From Acinetobacter sp. B51(2017) (GTDB lineage Bacteria; Pseudomonadota; Gammaproteobacteria; Pseudomonadales; Moraxellaceae): 64,000 nt of DNA. The DNA lies in contig NZ_PJRJ01000008.1 of the NCBI RefSeq assembly GCF_003711395.1, forward strand, positions 46,198-110,197, given 5' to 3'. The notes beneath the pieces were generated by a model, which saw only the letters and a list, made by a program, of their open reading frames with translations, searched no databases and was not told where the DNA came from. This document shows positions 52,996-63,789 of the stretch, piece after piece. Numbering within the stretch: position 1 is the stretch's first letter; each line of letters starts with the position of its first letter. Made by a program: the position numbers and the translations under genes.

Positions 52996-53140
52996 TTTTT
53001 TGCAAAAGCTGTATATATTTTTTTTGTTGTTCTTGGTAAAGTTGCACAAGTTCCTCGTATTCACGAATTTTACGATACAAACGTTGTAGTTCTTCTCTAG
53101 GGATGAGTAGCATTTCTGATTGTTGTATTTTATTGTTCAT
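52982..53140 (-). CDS. Candidate 52-residue coiled-coil protein
   Basis: ATG-started ORF below usual size cut-offs: MNNKIQQSEMLLIPREELQR, LYRKIREYEELVQLYQEQQK, then KYIQLLQKTNAS. Leu/Ile/Tyr at heptad spacing with Glu/Lys/Gln between predicts one long amphipathic helix, likely a coiled coil. The PREEL start resembles small AbrB/Phd-adjacent or phage-regulator helpers but I recognise no family. Ribosome site is weak. It is convergent with, and overlaps by 14 bases, the HTH regulator. Confidence 0.55.
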   Translation of the reverse strand: MNNKIQQSEMLLIPREELQRLYRKIREYEELVQLYQEQQKKYIQLLQKTNAS

Positions 53141-53284
53141 ATTGCTGACTAAGATCGACTCTTGATCAAATAATAAGCATCATTTTTATCATAAACTACC
53201 AACAAATACTAATAAAATTGTGATAAAAAACACATCCTAAGCCAATAGTTAGCCTGATTTAACTTTTTATATATAGTTCTATGC

Positions 53285-53317
53285 AAAAAAATCCTCGCAT
53301 TATGCGAGGATTTTTTT
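53285..53317 (-). terminator. groESL terminator
   Basis: Thirteen-bp stem AAAAATCCTCGCA/TGCGAGGATTTTT with loop TTA, long A/T flanks, 22 bases after the groEL stop. Confidence 0.92.
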
Positions 53318-53338
53318 AATGGATGATCGGAAGATGAA

Positions 53339-54976
<1,638 letters not shown>

Positions 54977-55023
54977 TTAACTCCAAATCTTTAAAAATTA
55001 TTAAATTGAATTAAAAGGACAAA

Positions 55024-55314
55024 TTAAGCTTCAAGAACCGCTAAGATGTCAGATTCTTTCATGATTAAAAGCTCTTCGCCGTCAACTTTTACAGTTGTAC
55101 CTGCATAAGTACCGAACAATACTTTGTCGCCCACTTTAACATCTAAAGCACGTACACCATTGTCAGTAATTTGACCATTACCTACAGCGATGATTTCGCC
55201 TTGTGCTGGTTTTTCCGCCGCAGAACCTGGAAGTAAAATACCACCAGCTGTTTTTGTTTCTTCTTCAACACGACGGATAACTACGCGGTCATGTAATGGA
55301 CGAATGTTGCTCAT
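55024..55314 (-). CDS. groES: 10-kDa co-chaperonin GroES
   Basis: 96 residues from the ATG at 55314 ([20 protein letters not shown]), six bases after GGAG; the reading from 55329 adds five residues. Seven-fold lid for GroEL: mobile loop [18 protein letters not shown] (about 18-35) and the C-terminal [17 protein letters not shown]. First gene of the groESL operon under a sigma-32 promoter. Confidence 0.98.
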   Translation of the reverse strand: MSNIRPLHDRVVIRRVEEETKTAGGILLPGSAAEKPAQGEIIAVGNGQITDNGVRALDVKVGDKVLFGTYAGTTVKVDGEELLIMKESDILAVLEA

Positions 55315-55405
55315 AGAAAACTCCATCAAATAAGTCTTAAAGTAAAAGACGTCAACTTCGACTTTTTTATTCCTTCAGTCAACGCCATTAAAATCTATGA
55401 CTCAG

Positions 55406-55433
55406 TTGTGGGGATGGAAAAAAACGCTTCAAG
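55406..55433 (-). promoter_or_regulatory. Sigma-32 heat-shock promoter of groESL
   Basis: On the minus strand CTTGAAG, 13 bases, then CCCCACAA, close to the CTTGAAA-N13-CCCCATNT consensus, about 90 bases before the groES ATG. No CIRCE element is seen, so control by sigma-32 rather than HrcA. Confidence 0.75.
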
Positions 55434-55494
55434 GGCAAAAATTAAAAAAAATGCATTTTTTTGATTATTTTTTAATCATTAGACATAATTTTGT

Positions 55495-56271
55495 TTAATC
55501 ATCAACATTTGCAACACCTTGCACAAAACACTGCCGCAGTGCATCAAAATAATAATGCTGCACAGTGCCATTGGCGCATAAGGTATTCAAACTATTAGGC
55601 AAACCTTGATGCAAGCGATAAGAGGTTGCGGTTCCCGCTTGGATAGCAAGCACAGGATGCTGGGCACGTAGATGATAAATCTGATTCAGATCATGCACAC
55701 TACTTTGATGTAGATGACCATGCAACAACGCATTTAAACCGTTTTGACTCCAAGCCTCTAATGCGATTTTGCCTAAAATGGGACAATCTTTTACACCATG
55801 GCGATGATGTGGCGGCGTATAAAATGGCTGATGCGCAAGCAGCACTTTATATTTATGTGCTGGTGCTGCTTTAAGTTTGGCATCAATACGTTGAATTTGC
55901 TCCACCGAAATATGCCCTTTAGTGTGGTAACGCCTACGAATACTATTTAAACCTAAAATATAAAAATGCTCGGTTTCTAAACTACTTTCTAGACTGCCAA
56001 AAAATAATTGATAAGTATAAAAAGGTTTGACCGCACGTTGCCACAGCGCGTAAAGCGGAATGTCATGATTGCCTGGCACCACTAAATACGGCAGCTTTAA
56101 ACTGTCTAAAAACTGTTTACAGGCATAAAACTGACTTAAACGCGCACGCTGGGTCAAATCACCACTCACCACCACAGCTTCTATGGGATACTCTAGACAA
56201 AACTTTCGAATTGCAGCCAAGCAACTCGGTTTTTCTGTACCAAAGTGCAAATCAGAAAGATGCAGTAACAT
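55495..56271 (-). CDS. Calcineurin-like metallophosphoesterase
   Basis: 258 residues. The metal-binding set is complete: HLSDLHFG (DxH, about 5-10), VVSGDLTQ (GD, about 36), VPGNHDIPLY (GNHD, about 66), the His in LLAHQPFYTP and LLHGHLHQSS (GHLH, about 187). Related to phosphodiesterases of the CpdA/YkuE group; substrate unknown. Its start overlaps the end of the lipid-kinase gene by 20 bases, so they form one unit and may act on related phospholipid products. Confidence 0.88.
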   Translation of the reverse strand: MLLHLSDLHFGTEKPSCLAAIRKFCLEYPIEAVVVSGDLTQRARLSQFYACKQFLDSLKLPYLVVPGNHDIPLYALWQRAVKPFYTYQLFFGSLESSLETEHFYILGLNSIRRRYHTKGHISVEQIQRIDAKLKAAPAHKYKVLLAHQPFYTPPHHRHGVKDCPILGKIALEAWSQNGLNALLHGHLHQSSVHDLNQIYHLRAQHPVLAIQAGTATSYRLHQGLPNSLNTLCANGTVQHYYFDALRQCFVQGVANVDD

Positions 56272-57187
56272 CAGGCACCACCACCTTTAATGCAGCGTGA
56301 TCCACCCAAATCTTTAACGGGGGGTTCACTTGAACTAATTCACCATCAATGGCAAGGCTCAATTTTTTGGCTTTACTATGGATGACCACTTGATCAGCAG
56401 CAAAACTATAGATCTCGGGCGTACGTTCTAATTGACCACGGATCAACTGCCACAGCAATTTAAATAAGGTCTTTTTATCGCTTTTGGCGACGACAACACC
56501 TGCAACTTTGCCTTGTGCGGCATCTTTGGCAATCTTGAGATTGAGCTCTTGTAACTGTAATTGATTATTACCAAAAAACACTAACGGCGTTTTTACTGGA
56601 TAACGTTGACCATCTACATCCACCTCAAGCTTTAGTTCTTTACGATCACGAATTAAAACATCTAAACCCGAAGTGTAGGCATTGATGGTTAAACGCCCCC
56701 AATAGCCGTTATAACGTTCACGCTTTTCAATAAAAAGTGGATATAGTCCTAAGCTGGCATTATTTAAATAAATATATTGATTTAAACGCGCAACATGCAC
56801 CGAAGTAGTATGCCCCGCAACAATCACTTGCGCAGCTTCAGTTAAGTCCAAAGGAATGCCTAACACGCGTGCTACATAATTAAAGGTGCCCAAGGGTAAA
56901 ATCCCCATTTTTATTGGGCTATGCATAAGATAAGCTGCGACAGCATTTAAAGTTCCATCTCCGCCTGCTGCCACGACCACGCCTTGTGGTTGTTGCTGAT
57001 GGCGCTGTAATACATGCTGCATCATCTGTTGAAAATGTGCATGCTCACCCATTTCAAAACTTTGAATGCTAAAACCTGCCTCGCTCCACAGCGTCATGAT
57101 TTTTTCATAAACGCTTTCTTGATGATTTGCATGAAAACCAGACTTTTGGTTATAGATGATCGATAATGGAATTAATGCTTGCCCCAT
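56252..57187 (-). CDS. Diacylglycerol/lipid kinase family protein
   Basis: 311 residues of the DagK/YegS catalytic family. N-terminal nucleotide-binding part with the hallmark VVVAAGGDGTLNAVAAYLMH (GGDGT, about 76-80) and LGTFNYVARVLGIP, then a C-terminal beta-sandwich with a typical late SFAADQVVIHSKAKKLSLAI and DGELVQVNP. Phosphorylates a lipid such as diacylglycerol or phosphatidylglycerol; substrate not determined. AAGGA upstream of the ATG. Overlaps the phosphoesterase gene. Confidence 0.88.
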   Translation of the reverse strand: MGQALIPLSIIYNQKSGFHANHQESVYEKIMTLWSEAGFSIQSFEMGEHAHFQQMMQHVLQRHQQQPQGVVVAAGGDGTLNAVAAYLMHSPIKMGILPLGTFNYVARVLGIPLDLTEAAQVIVAGHTTSVHVARLNQYIYLNNASLGLYPLFIEKRERYNGYWGRLTINAYTSGLDVLIRDRKELKLEVDVDGQRYPVKTPLVFFGNNQLQLQELNLKIAKDAAQGKVAGVVVAKSDKKTLFKLLWQLIRGQLERTPEIYSFAADQVVIHSKAKKLSLAIDGELVQVNPPLKIWVDHAALKVVVPDVTASF

Positions 57188-57600
57188 ACCATTTTCCTTT
57201 TTGCAGCGTGTTCATTTTGAGCACTTTAACCATAAAGAAAACAGCTTTTATGTAAAATTCAAATCAGCATCATTTATTTAATCAATCATAAAATTTATTT
57301 AAAAAATGATCATAAGTTATTGTTTAATAAAAAGATAATAAAAATAAATATTCAACATAAACCTGATAAATTCTTTAAAAACTTGGATTTTATTAATGTA
57401 ACATATTGTTTAATATAGATTTTTTAAATAACATCTAATCTAAAGCCAAAAAAATGAACATCATGCTTTAGTCTTATTTTTTTCGCAATTTTATGCTTTA
57501 ATAGCGCCACTTTTTTTCATATTGAGTTCAATTTCTGTGCTCCCACAGATTTGAGCTGTACTTTTTGTACACTTTGTACATATTTGAGATAGGCCTCACC
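57188..57600. promoter_or_regulatory. Upstream region of pckG
   Basis: 413 bases, AT-rich in the first 300. Near pckG: a hairpin TCTGTG-CTCC-CACAGA at 57534-57549 and an inverted repeat TGTAC-N5-GTACA at 57557-57571, with a third GTACA at 57576-57580, 20 bases before the start. This may be a regulator site for the gluconeogenic gene. No clear -35/-10 pair was found. Confidence 0.4.
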
Positions 57601-59430
57601 ATGACCCAAGTGAACGCACCAGCATTCGTTCGTCACCCTAAGCTTATTGCATGGGTTGAAGAAATTGCACAATTAACCAAACCTGCAAAAATCGAATGGT
57701 GTGACGGTAGCCCAGAAGAATATCAACGTTATATCGACTTGATGATCGCTAACGGCACAATGCAAGCGCTTAACCAAGAAACTCATCCAGGTTCTTACCT
57801 TGCGAATTCTGATCCTTCTGACGTTGCTCGTGTTGAAGGTCGTACTTATATTTGTTCAGAAAACAAAGAAGACGCTGGCGCAACCAACAACTGGGAAGCA
57901 CCTGCTGAAATGCGTGCGCGTCTGAACGGTTTGTTTGACGGTTGTATGAAAGGTCGTACTTTATATGTAGTACCTTTCTCTATGGGTCCTTTAGGTTCTC
58001 ATATTGCCCACATTGGTATCGAACTCACTGACTCTCCTTACGTTGCTGTTAGCATGTCTAAAATGGCACGTATGGGTAAAGCAGTTTATGACGTTTTAGG
58101 TACTGACGGTGAATACGTGCCTTGCGTACATACTGTTGGCGCACCTTTAGAAGAAGGTCAAAAAGACGTGGCTTGGCCATGTAACCCAGACAAATGGATC
58201 GTTCATTACCCAGAAACGCGTGAAATCTGGTCATTTGGTTCTGGTTACGGCGGTAACGCATTGCTTGGTAAAAAATGCCTAGCTTTACGTATTGCATCTT
58301 ACATGGGTCGTCAACAAGGTTGGTTAGCTGAACACATGCTGATCCTTGGCGTGACAAACCCACAAGGCGAAAAACACTACATCGCAGCGGCATTCCCATC
58401 TGCATGTGGTAAAACAAACTTCGCAATGTTGATTCCACCAGCAGGCTATGAAGGTTGGAAGATTGAAACTGTAGGTGACGATATTGCTTGGATCAAACCA
58501 GGTGAAGATGGTCGTCTATACGCAATCAACCCAGAAGCTGGTTTCTTCGGTGTAGCACCTGGTACAAATACCAAGACCAATCCAAACTGTATGGCAACGC
58601 TTCACAAAGACGTGATTTATACCAACGTTGCTGTAACTGACAACGGTGAAGTATGGTGGGAAGGTCTAACTAAAGAAGCACCTGCAAACCTAACCAACTG
58701 GAAAGGTCAACCACACACTGGCGAAGAAAAAGCAGCTCATCCAAATGCCCGCTTCACAGTTTCAGCAGGTCAATGTCCTTCTATCGATGCTGACTGGGAA
58801 AATCCAGCAGGTGTTCCAATTTCTGCGTTCATCTTCGGTGGTCGTCGTGCGGACACTGTGCCTCTAATTTCAGAAGCATTTGACTGGGTGGATGGTGTTT
58901 ATAAAGCTGCGACAATGGGCTCTGAAACCACTGCTGCTGCTGTTGGCCAACAAGGTGTGGTACGTCGTGACCCGTTCGCGATGCTTCCATTCGCTGGTTA
59001 CAACATGGCGGATTACTTCACGCACTGGTTAGAAATGGGCGAGCAAGTTGGTGCGAAAGCTGCTGCTGCTGGCAACAAACTTCCTGGTATCTACAACGTG
59101 AACTGGTTCCGTCGTGATGCTGAAGGCAACTTCGTATGGCCTGGTTTCGGTCAAAACATGCGTGTTCTTGAATGGATCATTGACCGTTGTGAAGGCCGTG
59201 CAACTGCAGTTGAAACACCAATTGGTTTAGTTCCAACTTACGAACAGTTAAACTGGACAGGTTCTGACTTTACTAAAGAGCAATTTGACCTTGTGACTTC
59301 TCAAGACAAAGATCAATGGATCAAAGAACTTGAAAGCCACACTGAATTGTTCGAAAAATTAGGCGATCGTATGCCAGAAGCGTTGAAAAAACGTCAAGCA
59401 GAATTAATCGCTGCTGTTAAATCTGCTTAA
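57601..59430 (+). CDS. pckG: Phosphoenolpyruvate carboxykinase (GTP)
   Basis: 609 residues from the ATG at 57601; the reading from 57565 has no ribosome site. Converts oxaloacetate and GTP to PEP and CO2, the entry to gluconeogenesis, fitting an organism that lives on acids and aromatics. GTP-type marks: the P-loop with catalytic Cys in [18 protein letters not shown] (about 285), [20 protein letters not shown] (about 305-325), FFGVAPGTN, and [19 protein letters not shown]. Not the ATP type (PckA). Highly expressed codon pattern. Confidence 0.97.
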   Translation: MTQVNAPAFVRHPKLIAWVEEIAQLTKPAKIEWCDGSPEEYQRYIDLMIANGTMQALNQETHPGSYLANSDPSDVARVEGRTYICSENKEDAGATNNWEAPAEMRARLNGLFDGCMKGRTLYVVPFSMGPLGSHIAHIGIELTDSPYVAVSMSKMARMGKAVYDVLGTDGEYVPCVHTVGAPLEEGQKDVAWPCNPDKWIVHYPETREIWSFGSGYGGNALLGKKCLALRIASYMGRQQGWLAEHMLILGVTNPQGEKHYIAAAFPSACGKTNFAMLIPPAGYEGWKIETVGDDIAWIKPGEDGRLYAINPEAGFFGVAPGTNTKTNPNCMATLHKDVIYTNVAVTDNGEVWWEGLTKEAPANLTNWKGQPHTGEEKAAHPNARFTVSAGQCPSIDADWENPAGVPISAFIFGGRRADTVPLISEAFDWVDGVYKAATMGSETTAAAVGQQGVVRRDPFAMLPFAGYNMADYFTHWLEMGEQVGAKAAAAGNKLPGIYNVNWFRRDAEGNFVWPGFGQNMRVLEWIIDRCEGRATAVETPIGLVPTYEQLNWTGSDFTKEQFDLVTSQDKDQWIKELESHTELFEKLGDRMPEALKKRQAELIAAVKSA

Positions 59431-59442
59431 TCGTGGATTGAC

Positions 59443-59473
59443 AAAAAAAGGTCGCTTTAAGCGGCCTTTTTTT
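59443..59473 (+). terminator. pckG terminator
   Basis: Stem AAAAAAAGG-CGC/GCG-CCTTTTTTT with one mismatch and loop TTTAA. Confidence 0.88.
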
Positions 59474-59760
59474 ATGCACCAACACAATACAAAAACTGTC
59501 ACTGATGAGGGAATCTACACCCTAAAACAATACCAAATTATTTAACATCCCAATAAATTCTTAAATCTTATTCAACTTTAATGGTTTTATTATCAATAAT
59601 TTGCGTACTCAGCGCATTTATCCCTCATGTCTCATTCAAAAAACCATTTATAACAGAGCCACAATAATATTAATTGTTCATAGCCATGCTGAGGGTCATG
59701 GATCATTAATCTCAATGATTCGAGAAGAATTCATACGTTAAACCCCAGCGCCACACACGG

Positions 59761-60140
59761 GGAAAGTCACTTATTGTGGAATCGGCAGGTCACTTAATCG
59801 AATAGTATATTTATGTAGCTGTTACGCTGCATTTTGCCCGGCATTTTTTCCACAAGACAATGATATAGTTAAGTTATTAGCAGCCCAACCACTGCCTTTA
59901 TACTGTGTATCGGTAGGTTCATGATCTCTGGTTATGCCGTGATTAATGCCTTAGTCAATAGTAGGCGTGGTACTTCCTTATACGCTTGCCAACAACTTAT
60001 TTGCAGGTACAGCAGAACTGCTGGCATTAAGCTTTAAAAAAGCTGGGCATGAAATATGTTAGTTGGATGATAAGGATTTCATTAATCATGTATATTCTTT
60101 ATAAAAGATACTCAGAAACATTCGATGACTACCGACAGTT
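59761..60140 (+). pseudogene. Decayed MHS-family (MFS) transporter remnant
   Basis: Translating in shifting frames gives pieces of a metabolite:H+ symporter: AGHLIE-stop-YIYVAVTLHFARHF (TAG at 59803-59805 where the family has Trp in IEWYDF), FFPQDNDIVKLLAAQPLPLY, FMISGYAVINALVN, then VGVVLPYTLANNLFAGTAEL and LALSFKKAGHE, and finally KDTQKHSMTT. N-terminal and C-terminal family blocks lie within about 380 bases, against about 1300 for an intact gene, so the middle is deleted and there are several frameshifts. Upstream to 59474 nothing else is recognisable. Confidence 0.75.
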
Positions 60141-60237
60141 AAACTCTTGTTGTGTAACAGATGTAAAAAACCGCCCAAATCGAGCGCTTTTTCTTTATGA
60201 TGCAACAGCCTATAATCCACAATAAATGGAAGACTTT

Positions 60238-60666
60238 ATGCACAATATCTATAAATTCGCTGCATTATCTGCGCTCATTTTGCTCACCGCTTGTCAAACC
60301 ACTCCACGTAGCTATAACGGCATCACAGGCTATAGTATTGAAGCACAAAGCGATAATAGTGCAACTTTAGCCTACACTTTAGCAAGTCGCCAAAATCAGC
60401 CCTTAGATCAGCAAAAGCTACATGCAGCTTGCCAAAAAGTGCTTGGCCACAATAATAATTACCAAATTAAAGTGCTGAGTATGCATGAGATTGCCAATCC
60501 TAAGCAGGATACAGATCAGTTTGGACACCAAATTGGCAATACACGAGCCCAATTTGCATTCAGCAATACCCAAGACCTACATAGCCAGCAAAATTACGCC
60601 ACTCTACAAGCTCTAGAAGCACGCCCAAGTACCTTACAAGTGATACGCTATACATGTAGCCTATAA
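60238..60666 (+). CDS. Hypothetical lipoprotein
   Basis: 142 residues from the ATG at 60238, five bases after GGAAG. Lipoprotein signal (YKFAALSALILLTAC, lipobox LLTAC) with mature start CQTTPRSYNGITGYSIEA. The rest is alpha/beta with two Cys (HAACQKVLG and the terminal YTCSL) that may form a disulfide. I recognise no named family. Between the MHS remnant and a convergent methyltransferase gene. Confidence 0.7.
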   Translation: MHNIYKFAALSALILLTACQTTPRSYNGITGYSIEAQSDNSATLAYTLASRQNQPLDQQKLHAACQKVLGHNNNYQIKVLSMHEIANPKQDTDQFGHQIGNTRAQFAFSNTQDLHSQQNYATLQALEARPSTLQVIRYTCSL

Positions 60667-60693
60667 AAACGATAACAGCGCTTTAAGACGCTA

Positions 60694-61362
60694 TTACAGC
60701 GTCTTATAAAAGCTGACATTGCGAAATTCAGGCGATTCATCCAAATCTGGCCATGTTGTCGCACTTCGCTCATCCAGCTTTTCATACTTCGGATGACTAA
60801 AGTTTTTGACTCGACTATCTGCTACCCAAACCTCGGGTGCAAATTTTAAAAATTCATCTAAAAAGAAACGATTACATTGGTCATACAGCACATCTGCGGC
60901 CAATAAAATATCGACTTGCTGGGCTTTATATAAATCATCGAGATATTCAAGCTCAACATGATTCAATTCAGCATTGGCACGGCACGCATCTAGACTCACT
61001 TGATCGATATCACAGCAAATGACACGTTTTGCCCCTGCCATTTTCGCTGCAATCGCCACTACACCTGAACCCGCACCAAAATCTAACACCACTTTATCTT
61101 TAACATGCTGTGGCTCTGCCAATAACCATTGTGCCATAGCTAAACCTGATGCCCAGCAGAAAATCCAATATGGCGTATCATTCCAAATACGACGAATGAC
61201 TTCATCATCCAGCGTATCGGTTGGAAAGACTGGCGGAATTAACCACAGAGAAATTGGGGTATCAGGCAATTGCTGCGCATGGAGTTCACAATATGGAATC
61301 ACATCATGTAAGGCTTTTAGTAAATGTTCAGGGGCTTGGGGAAATTGAAAAGTGCAGCTCAT
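60694..61362 (-). CDS. SAM-dependent methyltransferase (ETFB-lysine/Nnt1-like)
   Basis: 222 residues from the ATG at 61362; a TTG at 61404 is in frame. Class I Rossmann methyltransferase: motif I VVLDFGAGSGVVAIAAKMAG (about 87-106), acidic residue in VICCDIDQVS, motif IV in LLAADVLYDQ (the D-V-L/F-Y typical of METTL20/METTL21-type protein methyltransferases). The pre-domain PPYWIFCWASG-like DTPYWIFCWASGLAMAQWLL also fits the ETF-beta lysine methyltransferase group. Substrate not proven. No strong ribosome site. Confidence 0.82.
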   Translation of the reverse strand: MSCTFQFPQAPEHLLKALHDVIPYCELHAQQLPDTPISLWLIPPVFPTDTLDDEVIRRIWNDTPYWIFCWASGLAMAQWLLAEPQHVKDKVVLDFGAGSGVVAIAAKMAGAKRVICCDIDQVSLDACRANAELNHVELEYLDDLYKAQQVDILLAADVLYDQCNRFFLDEFLKFAPEVWVADSRVKNFSHPKYEKLDERSATTWPDLDESPEFRNVSFYKTL

Positions 61363-61435
61363 GGGTTTTTTATTTTTCGTATAGGTAAAATTTGATGTGA
61401 ACAACAGAGATTAAATTCAAATGAGAACTCCCTCT

Positions 61436-61577
61436 CCTAAGCGAGATTTAAAGCACTGCATTTAAATCGAAGCGCAAGAGAGTGAGCAAAAAGTCTTATA
61501 ATCTCCCCTACCCCCTCTTTAAAAAGAGGGAAAATTTAGACATTCCCTTCTTTAAAAAAGGAGGATTAGGGAGGATT
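61436..61577. repeat. Compound palindromic intergenic element
   Basis: Two nested hairpins inside a larger imperfect inverted repeat: AATCTCCCCTA (61500-61510) against TAGGGAGGATT near 61567-61577, enclosing CCCTCTTT/AAAGAGGG-type and CCTTCTTT/AAAAAAGG stems. A separate palindrome around ATTTAAAGCACTGCATTTAAAT lies at about 61446-61468. It has the shape of a REP/MITE-type repeat; it also sits just after folD on the minus strand. Confidence 0.5.
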
Positions 61578-61580
61578 GAA

Positions 61581-62429
61581 TTAACCTAAAGCTTTTTCAG
61601 CCGCTTCAACAGTCTGACGAATTAACGTGGTAATGGTCATTGGGCCTACACCACCTGGAACCGGGGTATACGCAGAAGCGATGTCTTCAATACCCACCAG
61701 TTGAATATCACCTACACCACCGCCATCACGCGGATGGAAGCCAGCATCTACCACAACTGCGCTTGGTTTAATCCAATCTTTTTGGATTAATTCTGCTTTA
61801 CCTACTGCACCCACAATGATATCGGCTTGTTTAACAAAGCTTGCAAGGTCTTGGGTACGTGAGTGGCAAATCGTAACGGTTGCATTGGCTTCAAGCAGCA
61901 TTGCTGCCATTGGTTTACCCAAAATTGCAGAACGACCCACAACAACCGCATGTTTACCTGCGATTTCGATGTTGTTTTCTTTAAGAATAGTCATGATGCC
62001 TGCAGGTGTTGCAGAACCATACGCTGCTTCACCCATCGCCATACGACCGTAGCCAAGACAAGTTACACCATCGACATCTTTTTCAAGTGCAATGGCATCA
62101 AAACATGCACGTTCATCAATTTGTGCAGGCACTGGATGCTGTAACAAAATACCGTGAACATCAGGATTGGCATTTAATTTTGCAATTTCAGCCAATAATT
62201 GTTCAGTCGTCGTTTCTTTTGGCAATTCAACTTTTAATGAATCCATACCGACACGGCGGCAAGCATTCCCTTTCATACGTACATAAGTTGCAGATGCACC
62301 ATCGTCACCGACCAAAATAGTCGCAAGGATTGGAGTACGACCTGACTTTGCTTTTAACGCTTCTACGCGAGTTAATAAGTCAGCTTCAATTTGCTTTGCC
62401 AATGCACGACCATCTAAAACTAATGCCAC
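61581..62429 (-). CDS. folD: Bifunctional methylene-THF dehydrogenase/cyclohydrolase FolD
   Basis: 282 residues. Interconverts 5,10-methylene-, methenyl- and 10-formyl-tetrahydrofolate with NADP+. Seen: the active-site Tyr and Lys in [18 protein letters not shown] (about 47-64), [26 protein letters not shown], and [20 protein letters not shown] (about 163-182) for NADP. C-terminal [14 protein letters not shown]. Start is GTG with GGGAG seven bases upstream, giving [15 protein letters not shown]. Confidence 0.97.
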   Translation of the reverse strand: MALVLDGRALAKQIEADLLTRVEALKAKSGRTPILATILVGDDGASATYVRMKGNACRRVGMDSLKVELPKETTTEQLLAEIAKLNANPDVHGILLQHPVPAQIDERACFDAIALEKDVDGVTCLGYGRMAMGEAAYGSATPAGIMTILKENNIEIAGKHAVVVGRSAILGKPMAAMLLEANATVTICHSRTQDLASFVKQADIIVGAVGKAELIQKDWIKPSAVVVDAGFHPRDGGGVGDIQLVGIEDIASAYTPVPGGVGPMTITTLIRQTVEAAEKALG

Positions 62430-62538
62430 GGCACTTCTCCCAAGTGTTGATATGAATCAATTTCGCACATAATACATGATATTTTAGCTTTTTTTTCACT
62501 ATATGTATATTTTATAAGCGTTTGAGTCATATACCCTA

Positions 62539-62566
62539 TTGCGTTTTTTTCTGACCCTGCTAATAT
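62539..62566 (+). promoter_or_regulatory. Promoter of the tRNA-Cys/tRNA-Leu unit
   Basis: TTGCGT and TAATAT with a 16-base spacer, 17 bases before tRNA-Cys. Confidence 0.6.
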
Positions 62567-62583
62567 ACGCATCAACAAGACGT

Positions 62584-62657
62584 GGCGGGGTGGCAGAGTG
62601 GTCATGCAGCGGACTGCAACTCCGTGTACGCCGGTTCGATTCCGACCTCCGCCTCCA
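62584..62657 (+). tRNA. tRNA-Cys(GCA)
   Basis: 74 nt. Acceptor GGCGGGG/CTCCGCC (one G-U), anticodon GCA in CTGCAAC, T-loop GTTCGATTC, encoded CCA. Eleven bases before tRNA-Leu, so co-transcribed. Confidence 0.97.
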
Positions 62658-62668
62658 ATCTTGTTAAA

Positions 62669-62754
62669 GCCCGAGTGGTGAAATCGGTAGACACAGGGGA
62701 TTTAAAATCCCCCGCCCACAAAGCGTGCCAGTTCGAGTCTGGCCTCGGGCACCA
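62669..62754 (+). tRNA. tRNA-Leu(UAA), copy 1
   Basis: 86-nt class II tRNA: acceptor GCCCGAG/CTCGGGC, anticodon TAA in ATTTAAAAT, variable arm CGCCCACAAAGCG, T-loop GTTCGAGTC, encoded CCA. Confidence 0.97.
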
Positions 62755-62786
62755 TTCTTAACTTAAAGAATGGTGCAATAAAATTC

Positions 62787-62808
62787 CCAGCCTAGCGCTG
62801 GTTTTTTT
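62787..62808 (+). terminator. Terminator of the tRNA-Cys/Leu unit
   Basis: Five-bp stem CCAGC/GCTGG, loop CTAGC, then seven T. A second hairpin (62751-62774) precedes it. Confidence 0.75.
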
Positions 62809-62870
62809 ATGCCTAAAATTTATAAATCGATTATATTAAAACATTATTTTTCTCGTTTCAGTTGGACACT

Positions 62871-63593
62871 ATGCGGTCTGATCAAAAAATCTCGCAATAT
62901 TTACAAGAGCTAGAAGCTAAACATCCAAAAGCGCTGCGTGGTAATATTTTATTTTATAGCGCACTTAAAACAAAAGGCATGCTCGACGAGTTAAAAGAAC
63001 TCTTGCCTTGGCTCTTGGCAGCAATGATCTTTATTCCGAGCCATTTTATTTTAAAAGATTTAATTAGTCATTTAGGTAATGCCGATCAAGCTGTGCATTT
63101 TGCCAGTTTAACTTTGATGTTGCTATTTATGCTGTATGTACCCTTGATTTTAAAACAAGCCAAACATAGCTCACATTCTTTTTACCAACAGCAAAAACAC
63201 GCTCCGATTAAATTGGCTGCGGTAATTATTTTACAAGCGCTCAATATTGCTTATTTAAATAGTGTGTTTTTACAAGGCGTATTGCTGTTTTTTGCAATTA
63301 GTTTTGGTTTTATTCGCTTTTATAAAGAAAATCTTTTCCGTGAAGAAAGCACAGCACAAGACTACTATGCTCTACAACAAATTCGTCGTGCTAGCTTTTG
63401 GAGCTATAAGCAAACAATTTGGGCCAAATGGCGTTATCGCTTGATGAAAAAAGGCAGTAAAGAAGCTAAATTACAAAGTATTCAACTGCAATATTATCTC
63501 ACCCTGCATTTACAGCTCTATAAATACGAGCATGAATTTTGCAAAAAGGTAAAACATACCGATATCGAAAAATACTTAGATAGCTTAATGTAA
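62871..63593 (+). CDS. Hypothetical membrane protein
   Basis: 240 residues from the ATG at 62871 (a TTG at 62862 is also in frame). Charged N-terminus, two membrane helices at about 45-60 and 75-97 (WLLAAMIFIPSHFILKDLI and ASLTLMLLFMLYVPLIL), another pair at about 115-145, then a long basic, Tyr/Gln-rich cytoplasmic tail (IQLQYYLTLHLQLYKYEHEF). I recognise no named family. Flanked on both sides by identical tRNA-Leu genes. Confidence 0.7.
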   Translation: MRSDQKISQYLQELEAKHPKALRGNILFYSALKTKGMLDELKELLPWLLAAMIFIPSHFILKDLISHLGNADQAVHFASLTLMLLFMLYVPLILKQAKHSSHSFYQQQKHAPIKLAAVIILQALNIAYLNSVFLQGVLLFFAISFGFIRFYKENLFREESTAQDYYALQQIRRASFWSYKQTIWAKWRYRLMKKGSKEAKLQSIQLQYYLTLHLQLYKYEHEFCKKVKHTDIEKYLDSLM

Positions 63594-63665
63594 GGCAGAT
63601 TTGTATTTTTATTAAACACAAACACATGATTTGCTTAAAAATATAGCAAATAATCAAAACAATGC

Positions 63666-63694
63666 TTGCCATATAAAAATTAGTTCTTTATTAT
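63666..63694 (+). promoter_or_regulatory. Promoter of tRNA-Leu copy 2
   Basis: TTGCCA and TATTAT with a 17-base spacer, nine bases before the tRNA. Confidence 0.65.
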
Positions 63695-63703
63695 TGCGCT
63701 CAT

Positions 63704-63789
63704 GCCCGAGTGGTGAAATCGGTAGACACAGGGGATTTAAAATCCCCCGCCCACAAAGCGTGCCAGTTCGAGTCTGGCCTCGGGCACCA
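63704..63789 (+). tRNA. tRNA-Leu(UAA), copy 2
   Basis: Identical 86-nt gene to copy 1. Its trailer differs in sequence but can form the same hairpin (63786-63813). Confidence 0.97.
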
